The notes beneath the pieces are model-generated. The model saw nothing but the letters and a program-made list of their open reading frames with translations, searched no databases and had not been told where the DNA came from. Shown here one piece after another: positions 1-24,400 of a DNA stretch of 64,000 nt. The position numbers and the translations under genes are program-made. The first letter of the stretch is position 1. The number at the start of each line of letters is the position of its first letter. Source of the stretch: Glandiceps talaboti (taxonomy: Eukaryota > Hemichordata > Enteropneusta > Spengelidae); the NCBI RefSeq assembly GCF_964340395.1, contig NC_135555.1, forward strand, positions 7,645,431 to 7,709,430. Direction: 5' to 3'.

Positions 1-164
1 TTTCAATGTTGACAATTACATTATGTACTTCTGTCTTTTTTAAAATTTGACCTTGACATCACGATTCTGCAGATACATGTATATGTACAAAAAATTCTGA
101 TAATATTGCTATTTTTATTGCATAACTGGTTGTTGTTACAAACCTTATCTCTTTTATCTTTCAG

Positions 165-618
165 TTGCCTGTCATTGCTTTAGTGGCATTCTCTATGTGT
201 ATAATATGTCTACTTGTACCAGCAGGTAGGATACTTTGTGTGTATGTATGTCTGTGTCTGTGTCTGTGTCTGTGTCTGTGTCTGTGTCTGTATGACTGCA
301 TGTGTGTGTGTGTGTGTGTGTGGGTGTGTGTGGGTGTGTATCTGAGTGGAGCAGTATTTTTGTAAATGTTGGATTCTGGAGAGTCATTTGATGATTCACA
401 ACACTTACATACCACACAATTGCTGGAAAAAAACAAGTTGAAATTTGTTTCTCATTTATTGTCATGTGTAGGTTCTTGTCTTGGACACGCACAGTCTCAT
501 GGTAGTCATGTATATACAATAGCTGAATATTAAAGTTCATGATTGTTTTACTTGAAAGTAATAAGCACTTGGGACTCATGAGTATAAATTTATAATAGTG
601 AGTAGTGAGATTTCACTA

Positions 619-652
<34 letters not shown>

Positions 653-914
653 AGGGGGGGGGGGTGTTGAAGTCTATCTTGAGTTGTGAGATGCCAATAC
701 TCATTGACATACAGCTGCTATTTGAATAGAGATACTGATACTATTATATTATTCTGTCCTTTCTCCTATGGTTACAGCTGAATTCTACCAACAAGCTATG
801 TATGTGTTATTTTGGGGGGCAGCTACAACAGTTACCCTGGCAATCATCTATTACAATGGTATAGAATTTGTCGATAGACCCAAACTTACACAATCCAAGT
901 TGAAAATGGAGTAA
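165..914 (+). CDS. 3' two coding exons of an unidentified multi-pass membrane protein
   Basis: Two exons are visible. 165-225 follows a pyrimidine-rich acceptor ending TTTCAG and ends at a GTAGG donor. 778-914 follows an acceptor ending GTTACAG and ends in TAA at 912-914. Joined in phase they give 65 residues: a hydrophobic segment (about residues 1-20, [16 protein letters not shown]), a short linker EFYQQ, a second hydrophobic segment (about 26-43), then a polar tail rich in Lys ending KLKME. This looks like the C-terminal helical hairpin of a multi-pass membrane protein with a short basic tail. The 5' exons lie outside the window. I do not recognise the family. The intron holds TG-rich microsatellites. 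An AATAAA at 1200-1205 is a plausible polyadenylation signal. That these are real exons is fairly likely, because frame, splice sites and hydrophobic pattern agree. Confidence 0.6.
236..345. repeat. TGTCTG and TG microsatellites in intron
   Basis: Tandem TGTCTG units followed by TG/GGTG dinucleotide runs just after the donor at 226. Small open frames here in several phases are repeat translations (poly Cys-Leu, His-Thr) and not genes. Confidence 0.9.
622..668. repeat. GT microsatellite followed by a G run
   Basis: An uninterrupted GT dinucleotide tract ends in a run of about ten G. It lies in the intron between the two exons of the first gene. Confidence 0.9.
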
Positions 915-1064
915 AGACTGTTCATGTGGTTCTACCTCAGTTGATTTAGTCAATGAAGATACAAGTGGGAGAAGAGCAACGAAAAGATGATCTGGAAAGA
1001 TGGCGAACTGAATAAGATGACGTGAAATGAACATTTTTTCTGATCTGTTTACACCCATGCATAA

Positions 1065-1188
1065 AGTGGTTGATTGACACCCATAAAGTGGTTGATTGAC
1101 ACCATTTGTGTGGTTGATTGACACCATTTGTGTGGTTGATTGACACCCATTACGTAGTTGATTGACACCCATTACGTAGTTGATTGAC
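1065..1188. repeat. 22-bp minisatellite with TTGATTGACAC core
   Basis: About six units of 22 bp, each with a GTTGATTGACACC core and a variable spacer (CATAAAGTG, ATTTGTGTG, CATTACGTA). The array lies in the 3'-untranslated region of the first gene, just before the AATAAA at 1200-1205. The core is one base away from the PBX-MEIS/PREP site TGATTGACAG. Confidence 0.9.
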
Positions 1189-1205
1189 ATAATTTTTAGA
1201 ATAAA

Positions 1206-2689
1206 TATGAATTAATAAATCACACTGTTATATGATGATATTGAATCATGTACAGTATTCTATAATTTCCAGTATAGCTATAAAAGTCTTTCTTTTGATT
1301 ATTCGTTAAGTCATAGATTCTGACCATGTCTGCTATTTTCAACAAACTATGTACCTTCTGTACTGATCAGCTCCTTTACATATAAAAAAAACAATAAGTA
1401 ATTGTTTGAACTAGTATAAATTGTAGCTCTATCTGTCATTGTATCTTTGAAGTCTGTTTTGATGGATTTATCAGAGCTAATCAACTTGATGCAATTCCTC
1501 ATCAAACTTACAACTGAAATGCAACAACATAACTTGTTAGTGTCAGTCATGTTAACAGGTCAGTTAGTTAGTGTGTATGTGTGTTTTGAGGTGGGGGTGG
1601 GGGGTGTATGTACATTAATGCTTGATTGTAAACAAACGCATCAAATTTTATTTTAAAACAAGCAAAAAAATGTCTGGAATTTAGGTTGCATTTACACAAT
1701 GACGTTTTGAATTTAAAATTATAATATTGTCATTTTAATGAATTTTCATGTGTTTACATGATAGGCCAATTAGCAATTTTGACCATTTTAATACACAGAA
1801 ATACCGAAGATGTAACAAATAAAAAAATGGTGCTGTCTCTCATGCGCTAACAAAACAACATGATTTAGGTGTGCGTGTGTGTACGTTATCAATGGGGGTC
1901 ATTCCCGAGGTCCAATATGTACGTTATTGAATTATTGCATTTTTGTTTGTTTACATGACTCTGTTTCAGTTCTTTCCATTTTCACACTTGTACACAGACT
2001 TCTTTTATTGAATGAAAATGTATCGTTTTGAAAACGTCTACTTTTGGCAGCATTTTCAAATCATCGCATTTTCATGTGCATTTTTGGTGTCTCAATATCA
2101 ACAGTACGAGCAAATGCAACAAAATAGTTGTGGATTCCTATTTGCAATGCCATCATGTAAACAGGGCCTTGGAAATCGAAAGAATATAAATTAGGGTATG
2201 TATTAAAATGGGAGACATTTACTTTAGATTTATGATGCTGTAACAAGAACGTGAGAAATACAATAAAACTGTAGTTACTCATGTAACAAATGAAGTCGTC
2301 TTTTGAGAATATTGTATGTGAATATAATCAATCAATTAATTATGAAAATTCATTAAATTGTATTAACTTTGGTAGTAGTAGATTCTACAGCTATGGCATA
2401 CCATTAATGAATGCTTAATGATCAGTTTTTGTAATGTCTGCAAATTATTGAAAAATATAATACAGTCAATATTAATACTCATGTAACACTGTATCTCGGT
2501 ACAGCACAGCTTTAATATTTGGTGGTAATATGCAAAAAATAAAAACCACATTGCCTTATTGTTAAATAGTTTATTTCTAAGAGTTTAAATAGTTAGCACT
2601 GAGTAGAGACAGTATAAGATCAAAGGTCATTGATTTCAAACAAATTCAAATTCAACTAAATCTGTATGATATGTAAAATCTTTATAAGA
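1206..2689. other. Intergenic sequence, no gene seen
   Basis: AT-rich sequence without convincing exons. Open frames are short and lack coding character or splice context. The only local feature noted is a G-rich patch near 1589-1607. Confidence 0.6.
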
Positions 2690-2925
2690 ATGATTGACAG
2701 ATCATTCGAGTTATTGACATGTCATTGGAATGATTGACAGATCATTAGGAGTGATTGACAGGTCATTTGAATGATTGGCAGATTATGGAAGTGATTGACA
2801 AATCACTGGAATGATTGACAGATCATTAGGAGTTATTGACAGGTCATTGAAATGATTGACAGATCATGGACATGATTGACAGATTATAAGCATGATTGAC
2901 AGATCATTGGAATGATTGACAGATG
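2690..2925. repeat. About 20-bp minisatellite with TGATTGACAG core
   Basis: About a dozen units of roughly 20-22 bp with the pattern AATGATTGACAGATCATT. The exact decamer TGATTGACAG occurs eight times (2691, 2731, 2752, 2812, 2853, 2873, 2893, 2913), with one-base variants between. The shared GATTGACA core links this array to the one at 1065-1188. Confidence 0.9.
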
Positions 2926-4440
2926 AAGACAAATTCCAATACATGCTTACAGTAAAAGCCATATTTTCAAACGTAATATAATTTATGTAAAATTAGACTG
3001 CCATCTTTCTTGCAATTGAAGAATTGAAATATTTAAACTAATTCTTTAATATCTTTATATGGTCCAAATTTTGTTTTTCAACATAGATAAAGCATTCCAA
3101 GTTCATATTTCCTTGAAAATAGTAATATCATTGATCCAATTTGGTCCATTGAAAAGACACAAGATATACATGTTCATGAGATTAAAGTAAATTTTCAATT
3201 TGTTGACAATTATGTGTTGGAAAGCTGAGCACATACATGATGGTGTATCGACTTTGACAATTTTTACCATCGTTGCTTTGTCTTTTCTGGTGACACTTTT
3301 CACTGAACTCTGCTTGGAAATACTGGTAAATAATTTAGAAATTTTAAAATATTTTCAAGAATTATTTTCAATTTACTGACTGGAAAATTGTTTCTTGAAG
3401 CAAGGAGTTGCGTTGTTTGTATATTTGTGTCGGGTACAAACATTGAGAATTGTATGTTCTTTAACATATATTATTGTAAGTGCATATTTTATTCAACAAT
3501 CTGTATGTAGTCTGTCAGAACTTTAACAGAAATTTTCAGTCATTTCAGGCCACTGATGTCATATCAAATACAGGTTTATTTAGGAAAGAATTTATTTTGT
3601 TGAATTTTATTTGACCAAGATTAGTGAATTAAATTTCAAGTGATATTTTTCAGATTTACTGCATAGTAATGTTAAGGCATGTCTTGAGATGCAAAAGAAA
3701 TATTTCCTCTTGGAATCAGTATTTATAAGTCATCCTTTGAAATTGTTTATTTGGGTGTGCCTAATTTCTTGAAGGGCCTTCAATATTCAAGAATTTATCA
3801 ATTGAGATGAGAAATAAATACATAGTGAAATTCAAGTATATGGTGTCAGTTTAGAATTGATCTGTGCCGAGTGTAGTCTAGCTGTTCGACCCTTGGGCAA
3901 TTAATTCTGTAAACTCTATTAAGTGACCACAGGTTGCACACTGCCAAAGGCACTGGAGACGGTTTGCCTTCTCTGCTCCATAGGTAGACATCCTCTGCTT
4001 GTGTTCAGCACACATCTGAGGTCTTCTTACAAGACTGTACCGAGTGTAGTATTCACTAAATCTAAGTATTTGGCCTACCCTATAGTGCTCATTGCTACAC
4101 AATAAAGTTACAATCCATTCCTCTTTTCTTCTCATTTTTTGTGCCATACATTGAAATCTAGCCATAAATCATAATATTTAAATGAAGCCCAATCTCTGCC
4201 AACCATTCCCTTATTTCTGAAGGTATATAGTTGTATCTTTCACAGTGTGGACACTTGCACGAGTGTGTGTGTGTGTGCTTAGTACTAAAATAAGGGTCAA
4301 CAAGATGGGCGAAATGGACCTGTTTGTATATCTTAGCCAAGTTCAGAGTTACTAGCAAGGCATTGGTATAGATCAGGTTCAGAGTAATAGCAGGGCATTG
4401 GTATGGTGATATGCGAGGACATACACTTCTTGAATCTCTC
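2926..4440. other. Intergenic sequence with one orphan reading frame
   Basis: Mostly featureless AT-rich DNA. On the minus strand 4165-3878 is open for 95 codons. Its C-terminal half has several Cys and His residues (CAEHKQR, QCLWQCATCGHL) that could form a zinc ribbon. No splice context, neighbour or family supports it, so it may be chance or a decayed mobile-element fragment. Confidence 0.3.
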
Positions 4441-5145
4441 ATGGCCAATGTATTTCACCCAATGACAGACACAAGCACACAGTCAAGTCTCACCCAATGT
4501 CACATGCAGTAAGGTCTTGCCAATTGACGCATATGCAATGAAGTCTCACCTCAATGACTGACATTCGCATGCAGTAAAGTCTCGCCCTAATTGTGGACAT
4601 ACACACATGCAAAGGCTCACCCCAATGAAGGACACATGCAAATGCAGTCGTCTCGCCCCAATAAGTCACATACAGTAGTCTCACCCCAATAACAGATGCA
4701 TGCAGCAAAGTCTCATCCCAATAACAGACACCGTCAAATCTCACCATAATCAATGACTGACAGTCAAGTCTCACCCAACCAATGACACAGAGGCACAGTC
4801 AACTGTCTTACTGAATCAATGAAAGATACACACAATCAACCAACCCATGACAGACATGTGCAGTCAAGTCTCAACCAAGCAGTGGCAGAATGTGCGCGCA
4901 CACACACACACAGTCAACAGTCCCAACAAACCAATGAAAGATGTGTGCGTGCACACACACACATACGGTCAACCAACCAATGAAAGACGTGTTCACACAT
5001 ACACACACACATGGTCAAGTCTCAACCAACCAATGAAAGACACGCACACACACACACACACACAGTCAACAGTCTCAATCAACCAATGCAAGACATGTTC
5101 ACACACGCACGCACACACACACACACACACACATGATCTATAGCC
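4440..5145. repeat. Degenerate array of about 50-bp units with CA-rich blocks
   Basis: Imperfect units share the words CAGTCAAGTCTCACCC and AATGACAGACA. Towards the 3' end (4895-5135) they gain long CACACA blocks. The divergence between units suggests an old array in which CA tracts later expanded. Confidence 0.75.
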
Positions 5146-5639
5146 CATTAGAATCAATGACAGACAGAGGCAATATTTCTTTTCAATTTGTTATATTGTC
5201 AACAAAGATCAAGTTTGGAAAAGTGCAACATACATTCACCATTTTTATCTTTGATAACACAAGCAGTACATCAAGCAAATTTCCCCTTTACCCTGTTCTT
5301 TGCTGATCCAGATACCAATTTCCATACCGAGATAGATAGATAGAAATGAAAAGAGTGGCTTTCTACCAAATACACAGTCCAACCTGCCATCAATAAACAG
5401 CCTCACTAAATTTCACACATGTCTGCAGTACATGTAAGGGGGGACATGAATTACGTTTTGTATTTCTTATTTAGGCATTTAGAAAAAACCGAAGCATGTA
5501 CAGTGAAACCTGCAATTGTTTCCCTGGGTAGGATCAATCAAGTATCTCTGGTTCTAGTTATTTTTGCTGTCTGTTTGGACCACAATATACCAGTCATCTT
5601 TGCAGGGCTCTCGCTACCCTTCTGTATTATTTGTAGACC

Positions 5640-6420
5640 TTACCCTCCCTGGGGGCAGATATGTTAACTCTCCCATCCTTGGGGCCCGATCTGTTGACTC
5701 TACCCACCTTGGGGCCAGATCTGTCGACTCTACCCACCTTGGGGCCAGATCTGTCGACTCTACCCACCTTGGGGCTAGACCTGTCAACTCTACCCGCCTT
5801 GGGGCCAAATCTGTCGACTCTCCAATCCTTGGGGCAGATCTGTCAACTATACCCTCCTTGGGGTCAGCTCTGTCGACTCTATCCTCCTCGGGGCCAGATC
5901 AGTCAACTCTACCTTCCTTGGGGCCAAATCTGCCAACTCTACCCTCCTTGGGCCACATCTGTCATCTCTACCCTCCTTAGGGCCAGATCTGTCGACTCTA
6001 CCCTCCTTGGGCCAGATCTGCAGACTCTACCCTCCTTGGGGCCAGATCTGTCGATTCTACCCTCCTTGGGGCCAGATCTGTTGACTCTACCCTCCATTGG
6101 GGTCAGATTTGTCAACTCTACCCTCCATGGGGCCAGATCTGTCGACTCTACCCTCCATGGGCCAGATCTGCAGACTCTACCCTCCTTGGGGCCAGATCTG
6201 TCGATTCTACCCTCCTTGGGGCCAGATCTGTCGACTCTACCCTCCATTGGGGTCAGATTTGTCAACTCTACCCTCCATTGGGGTCAGATTTGTTGACTTT
6301 ACCCATCTTGGGTCAGATTTGTTGACTCCCTCCTTTGGGCCATATCGGTCGATTAACCTTGGGGTGTGATCTTTTAACTCTACCCTCATTGGGCCAGATC
6401 TCTCTACCCTCCTAGATCTA
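5640..6420. repeat. 30-bp minisatellite
   Basis: About 26 units of 30 bp with consensus GACTCTACCC-TCCTTGGGGC-CAGATCTGTC. Early units carry ACCCACC in place of ACCCTCC, and later units carry one-base gains or losses. Because 30 is a multiple of three, both strands show long repetitive open frames (for example 5661-6296). These are by-products of the array and not genes. Confidence 0.95.
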
Positions 6421-6631
6421 GACTGATACCTCCCTGAGCCAGCCCTGCTCCCCCCCTCCAATGATACTTTAGCTCCCACCTTAGGTCTGTCCTTTAAACA
6501 GATCCCTCAACTACATTTACAGGTTTCACTGTAGAGCTACAGCCTTCTATTAGTAGGGATAGTTTTTGGAACACATGTAAGATTCCAATGAAATGGTTAG
6601 TTTGTCTAGGAAAAATTAATTAGTGACGACA

Positions 6632-13279
<6,648 letters not shown>

Positions 13280-13750
13280 GATTGGTGTCTGTTGTTGCTG
13301 TGGTGGTGTTCTTGCCTACTCGGATATCTAGAATCGAAAGAGGCAGACCGTGGACATTCAACGTGAGTTATACACTAAGTGATTTGCATGATTTTTGCAT
13401 AAATTATGTATGAGGCTGCCATTGGCTGCAGTACTAGTGTGCTTCAGAAAATCAAAGTTTCAACATGAAATATTAGAAAATAAGGGGATCGCACATTCTA
13501 TTTCTTGACATATTGAGTGTCAAAACATATTTTTTTAAGATTTCGGGTATTTCTTGTCATTAAAATGCGAGATAAGCGTATCATTACTCTTTGCGACACA
13601 CGACATGATTGGATCTTATCACGTCTGCCAGTCCTCATTAACCAATGAACGCATCTTATACTCAATCCGGTGACTTCATTATCACATGACTTTAGGTGAC
13701 GGCCATATTGGAAAATCTGTAAGGGGACGTGAACATCAAATTTACAAAAA
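13280..13750. promoter_or_regulatory. Head-to-head AHCY / V-ATPase d promoter region
   Basis: The two start codons are divergent and 471 bp apart, so both genes probably share a bidirectional promoter. Visible elements are a CCAAT box in AACCAATGAACG near 13640, an E-box-like CACATG near 13684, and a good YY1-type GCCATATTGG at 13702-13711, about 40 bp before the V-ATPase start. No TATA box is evident for either gene, as expected for housekeeping promoters. Confidence 0.6.
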
Positions 13751-18818
<5,068 letters not shown>

Positions 18819-20690
18819 GACACTTATATAGGAACCATGGTATTGGGGGGAAATAGCAAAGGGTACTTTCTGTGTGTGTGATAAACTGACTGAAGTAATG
18901 GCATTATTTCAGAACTAAGTAGGGTTAGAATTGTGAAGACCTCCTGTACTAAGTGTTTGCCTGTCAAATGTGGTGAGAAAATGTGGATTTCCTGTAATAT
19001 TGAAATTAAAGCAAAGACTATCGTGAAATTGAATTTTATCCAGGTCCCAAATATTGTCGACTATTATATGTTATTAAATATGATTGACATGTTTTGTAGA
19101 TTTCATGGATATGACAGACAAGAAAAGTACTGTTGATATTCAAGTACTGGTATACTAATAAAGTGTATGTTTGACCATAGGATAACATTTCAGAGGTTTA
19201 AAAATCATGTTCTTCTTGTATGGTCTTAGAGAGTATGTGATTCAATTTCACAGTGTAAATAATATGAAAGACATTAAATATTTAAAATGTAAGAGAAAAG
19301 TGAGAAACTGAGAGCCCTGAGTTTCGTACTCTGCCCACTGTGGTAAAATAGCAATGTTCATTCCAAGGCATGTATTTCATTGGATTGTTTGACCAAAAAG
19401 AAGCTGGACAAAATAAACCAGAAAGATTAAAAGTAATCACATACTGAATTTACCCTAATCAGGGAAAAAGAATCAAACTGGTATTGATTGGTTTGTGTTA
19501 TACTGTGGGTTGACAAACAAACCCAAATAAGTGCAATCAAAGCCTGTCATAAAAAAAAAAAACACAGTTTGAGATCTTGTGAATAAATTTGAACTTTTTA
19601 GTTCAGCTATGTATATATATATATCATGTAGAACATATTAAAAGTTTCCTCGTAAAATTATGAGGTATAGTTTATTGCTTCAGAGGAAATATATGTAAAA
19701 TAGATGACATTTGGAAGATGATGTATGTTATATATGTGTATGTTATCCTAAAATATGTAAGTTACTGTGATTTTTCAGAAAGTTTGAACAAAGTCAGTCA
19801 TTCTAAAGTGAATTTAATTTTGTGTGATGGAACTCAGAAATCATAGTGTAATCGAATGAATTATGATAGGAATATTTATGTACTCTTTTTTGTTGTTGTT
19901 GCCAATATCATCTTGTATAAACTACATACAAGTAACTCATTTCAAATCAGAAATGCAAGTGATTGTTTTTCCTCCACATCTAGGGAAATCTCTCAATGCT
20001 TCCAAAACACAGACTTCATGATTATGATGCGTGAAAATGAAAGCTTGACATGATTAGTTCTTGTTTCACAACCAAAGGTTCTAATTACTTTATGAGTAAT
20101 GTTTTATCAACATGTAGACTGTAAAATATGTCATGTTGTTGACCAATGTGTGAGGGCGCCCATCATGGTGTATCTTACAGACTATACATGTATCAAGCTG
20201 ATGAACTTATTAAAAGTCGAGTAGGTGAAGTTTTTGGAAACCTGCAATCATAACTCTTCTGGTGATATTATGAATTTACTCCAAATATCCATGTTAAGAC
20301 AAGTCCACGTCTGATTGGTCTACTGGGTGTAAATATCACAAAAATGCACATAACCCAAATTGTTACCAAGATCATGCATGTACATGCAGTATGTTTTAGT
20401 TGGTGTTACAGTTTTAAAGTGTGGAAAAAAACTATTGTCAAATTTGTTGTTGAAAGTGAAATTGAATTTAACAACACTTATACTTCTGGTATTTTCAGTA
20501 ACTTCTATTCTGTGAAAAACAATTGTCAGAAATATATTGTGTGACAAACCTAACAAGATTTGATTTGTCAAACGACCTTGGTGCCATGTCATATGACCCA
20601 GGTGTTGTCATACTTGTATACATTGAGATGTATGTTCATACTGATGCAAATAAATAAAATTTAAAATAATACCCATGCATTTACGATGTA
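18819..20690. other. Downstream region of V-ATPase d, no gene seen
   Basis: 3'-untranslated and intergenic DNA. Short open frames (for example 19856-20053 and 20344-20544) have no splice context or recognisable product. Confidence 0.6.
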
Positions 20691-20694
20691 AGTC

Positions 20695-20696
<2 letters not shown>

Positions 20697-20751
<55 letters not shown>
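20697..20751. repeat. TTG trinucleotide repeat
   Basis: About 18 pure TTG units. The apparent poly-Thr or poly-Leu open frames across it are repeat translations. A short ACTAGT/CTA-rich patch follows at 20885-20925. Confidence 0.95.
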
Positions 20752-21379
20752 GGCAGGCATTACACTTTTCATGATGTGAGGTGATATGAATTGCGGCACC
20801 AATGTGATGCCAACTAACAGAGAGGGTTGAGATACAATGTACTGGTTACCATAGTTAATTGCCACTGCAGGGGAAACTACTCTCGAATAAACAGCTACTA
20901 CTAGTACTACTAGTACTACTACTAGCGAAATGCCAAGATTGTAAGGTACGTCATGTTGCTTCGCCCCCACCGTCCTCCTCTCAAGTTCTCTCGTTCACTA
21001 ATTTAGTACGTGTAATCTCAGCTCAGACCACCAAACAACACAACAGACTAGCAACCTACGCCTATTGTATTAGGTGCGAATGGTACTCTTAATCACTGTA
21101 GCCGCTGTCACGAAATATATTTTGCGGTGTCAGTTACGCGATCATAGGAACCCGTGTTATTTTTAACCCTTTCACATGTTATCGGCCAAAATACGTCAAT
21201 ATTATCGATATTTTGAAACATATCAAACACAACAAGTGTCTGTCGTATAATTTTAACAGTGTGCGTCTTTTACATATGTACACACTTATCGTACGGTTCA
21301 GTGTGAACTTGCCATCATATCAGAGAACGAGGACACACTTTCTCATTATTTATTCGAATACATTGTTCGCAAGTTTAAG

Positions 21380-21448
21380 ATCAGTGGGAACTCCGACTGA
21401 ACAGAGTCATAACGACCAAATACTGTCCTCAAGTCAGAGCCTCTTCGG
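21380..21448 (+). mobile_element. Solo arm of foldback family B in the DYNLRB copy 1 upstream region
   Basis: Words GACTGAACAGAGTCATA, CGACCAAATA and CTCAAGTCAGAGCCT match the right arm of the foldback at 22521-22575 in the same orientation. It ends about 30 bp before the start codon at 21478, so it replaces most of the proximal promoter seen in the sister gene. Confidence 0.7.
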
Positions 21449-21477
21449 ATTTAGGAAGGAGACAATCAGTTGTCAAC

Positions 21478-24400
21478 ATGGTAATAAGTTTCTCTTCATA
21501 TTTCAAAATGTACGATTGATGACCATTGAACAATCATTACACAATGTATATGACGTGCATTTATTACTTGTACTTTCCGATCAAAGGACAGTTGTGATAT
21601 TTATTTGCCTTTCCATTGCTACGTGCAATAATGTTTTGACAACTGCCTTGCCCCTTTTCATATTTAAAGCGACTTACATACATCAATCTGTTATCTTATC
21701 CACAGTCTGAAATTGAAGAAACGTTAAAGAGGATTCAGTCCCATAAAGGAGTGATTGGCACTATCGTAGTTAATTCTGAAGGTAGGTTATCTGGGTGTCA
21801 AAGACTTTTGATGCTTGTGATCTGCAAACGTAACAAACATCAATTTCCAAAAAATAACTGTTTGCATGTCATTGCTTTTTTTTTTTTTTTTAAATTCTCA
21901 ATATTCCAGTGACTCGGAGTCTTATTATTTTTCTTTAGTGACAAGTTACAGTCACATGAAATGAAAGAATGCATGCATGCAGCAAGGAGGCTATGACTTG
22001 AGTACAGAGTCAGATATATTTGGTCGCTATGACTCCGTTCAGTCAGAGATCCGTGTGGTCTCAACTAGCGAACAATGAAATCGAATAACTGAATAATGAG
22101 AAAGTATTCACTGAACATGACGTAACCTGTACGATAATTGGTAATGAGTGCAGTGAGCAAAAAGATGCACTTTCTTCAAATTACACCACGGACATTATAT
22201 TTTATCATAAATATTATTTCTATCTCGGGAAACATGTGTCTTTGAATTACACGAACTAATTAGTGAACGAGGGGGCAATATCTCATTATCATTCACGACC
22301 TGGAAGGCAAGTTTTTGAGATAAAAATCGTCTTTCTTGGACTATGCGGTTAAAAAAAACTTTATTCGAAATCATTTGAAAAAAATGCTTTTTAGAGGTTT
22401 GGAGAGTTGTAAGCTGATTTATTGACAACTTTTCACACTTTACTGAAATAAAAAAATTGTCAGCATCGGTGTTTGATCGCAAGTTATAATTACCACTTGG
22501 ATCTGAATTACTCTGAGATCGAGAACGGAGTCATACCGACCAAATATATCCGACTCCGTACTCAAGTCAAAGCCTACTCGGACTAACACATGCAACAAAA
22601 ATAGTTGTTTTACACATTGTGTCATTTGTTTTAACATATTACTTTGTAAAAACGTAACCTAAATCGTAACATTGGAAATAGACTACATGTGACTGTGCTC
22701 TTCAGCATGGTCATTTTGAAAAACCTATCAAGTGCGTGTAATCTATTCACACATCTTTTTTATCGGGCACATCGATAAGCTTATACGTAGTATAGCTACG
22801 TGCATGTACATATCGAAAATACAAAGGTTAGCGAAATCCTATTCCGGATCACAACTTGGTGTCTTCTGTCCTTATGATATGTTAACTGATACCTGATTGG
22901 GCCGTAAAACCCGTGATTTTTCAAGTCGATATTCCGATTATTCGTATGAACCAATAGAAAATTCCGAGCTCAAAGGAAGTAACCATGGCATTAGACCACA
23001 AAGAGAATTTGCGTCGGAATTCATGACTAGCGTCCAGTTGATGACGTGAAATTCACTAATGTCTTTCACGATACGCGCGCGTTTAATTATTAGCATTTAA
23101 TACCATCGTTCGAAAATAACAATTATCATTATACCAGTATATTGATGGTGGAAATCGAGGGATCTGATTGGTCTAGACATCGAACTAGCGCGTCTAAAAC
23201 GAGTGATAATGCACTGCTGGTACGATAATGCACTGCTGGCACGCGTCCAAATTTTGTTCGTCTACGAGTGAGCGTTGAGTTGTAGTCCGCCGTGATACTG
23301 ATAGTGAACTCTTCGAATTGTCAGAGGAGGATTTTCTTTCAATGAGACAATATTTTATGAGAAATTATGAAGGAAATTTCGAAAGCAACCCAGTCATCGC
23401 GTATTTGTTCAAATCATCGCATACTACATGTACTAAGGTCAAGGCGCTAGGCATGCACGAGATCGGTCCCAGCCTCGGCGCTGCTGGAGTGTAAACATTG
23501 GTGAGCTGTCGATGTCCTGTCCTGTCATAAAAATGAAGCAAGTGAAAGAGCTTACACTGGCCGACTTACCATTAATCTAAATAGAAATTTGTCTGGGATC
23601 CTTTCCTAGAGTATCAGTCATCAATCCGAAAGGGACCGAAAATCTACTGACGTAACTTCCAGTAATATAAATACATTGTAAATATCAACCTGTCTATCTA
23701 TAGCTATCACTTCATCGAGTCACGAATTCGGCTGGGAGCGATCGAAGCACGCTGTATTCAATAAACCACTTCAAGTTTATACCTTGAGTCAAACAGGTTG
23801 TTTATTCATCACTGCACTTTTAATGAGCCGATCAATGTACAGATTATCAGTAGAAACAAAGAGCAGATAAAATAAATCCAGTCGCGAGCTGCACGACGTT
23901 CACGTTGAGGCCAAGATCAGCTGTCTCATGTGTCTTGAAAAGCAGCGTTATTGTTATGCAAATTAGACACAGAGGCACATATGAAACATGTGAAACGAGA
24001 AAACGTTAGTTCTTATCTTGTTTCCGATATTATCAATATACTAGTATAATATAATAACTCGGTTTTGACCAGTGAACTCAATATATGCACTCGCTATCGC
24101 TCGTGCATATATTTCGTTCACTGGTCAAAACCTCTTGGTATACCATCCCCAGGGTATACCATTCACCTGCACAACGCAATATTCACATTCACTCGTTAAA
24201 AAAGAGGAAGATGCGCTTTCACCATTCACGTGTTAAAATATTAACGATTCACCATTCACACGTACTACCTTTACAAATTACAGGTATTCCAATCCGTACA
24301 ACATTAGACAATTCGACGACAGTGCAGTACGCTGGTTTGATGCACAACTTAGCAGCTAAAGCCAGGAGCACAATCAGAGATATTGACCCACAAAATGATC

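Noticed and set aside
5661-6296. 211-codon open frame on the plus strand and matching frames on the minus strand
   Set aside because: It is the translation of a 30-bp minisatellite, which stays open because 30 is divisible by three. No start context, splice sites or family.
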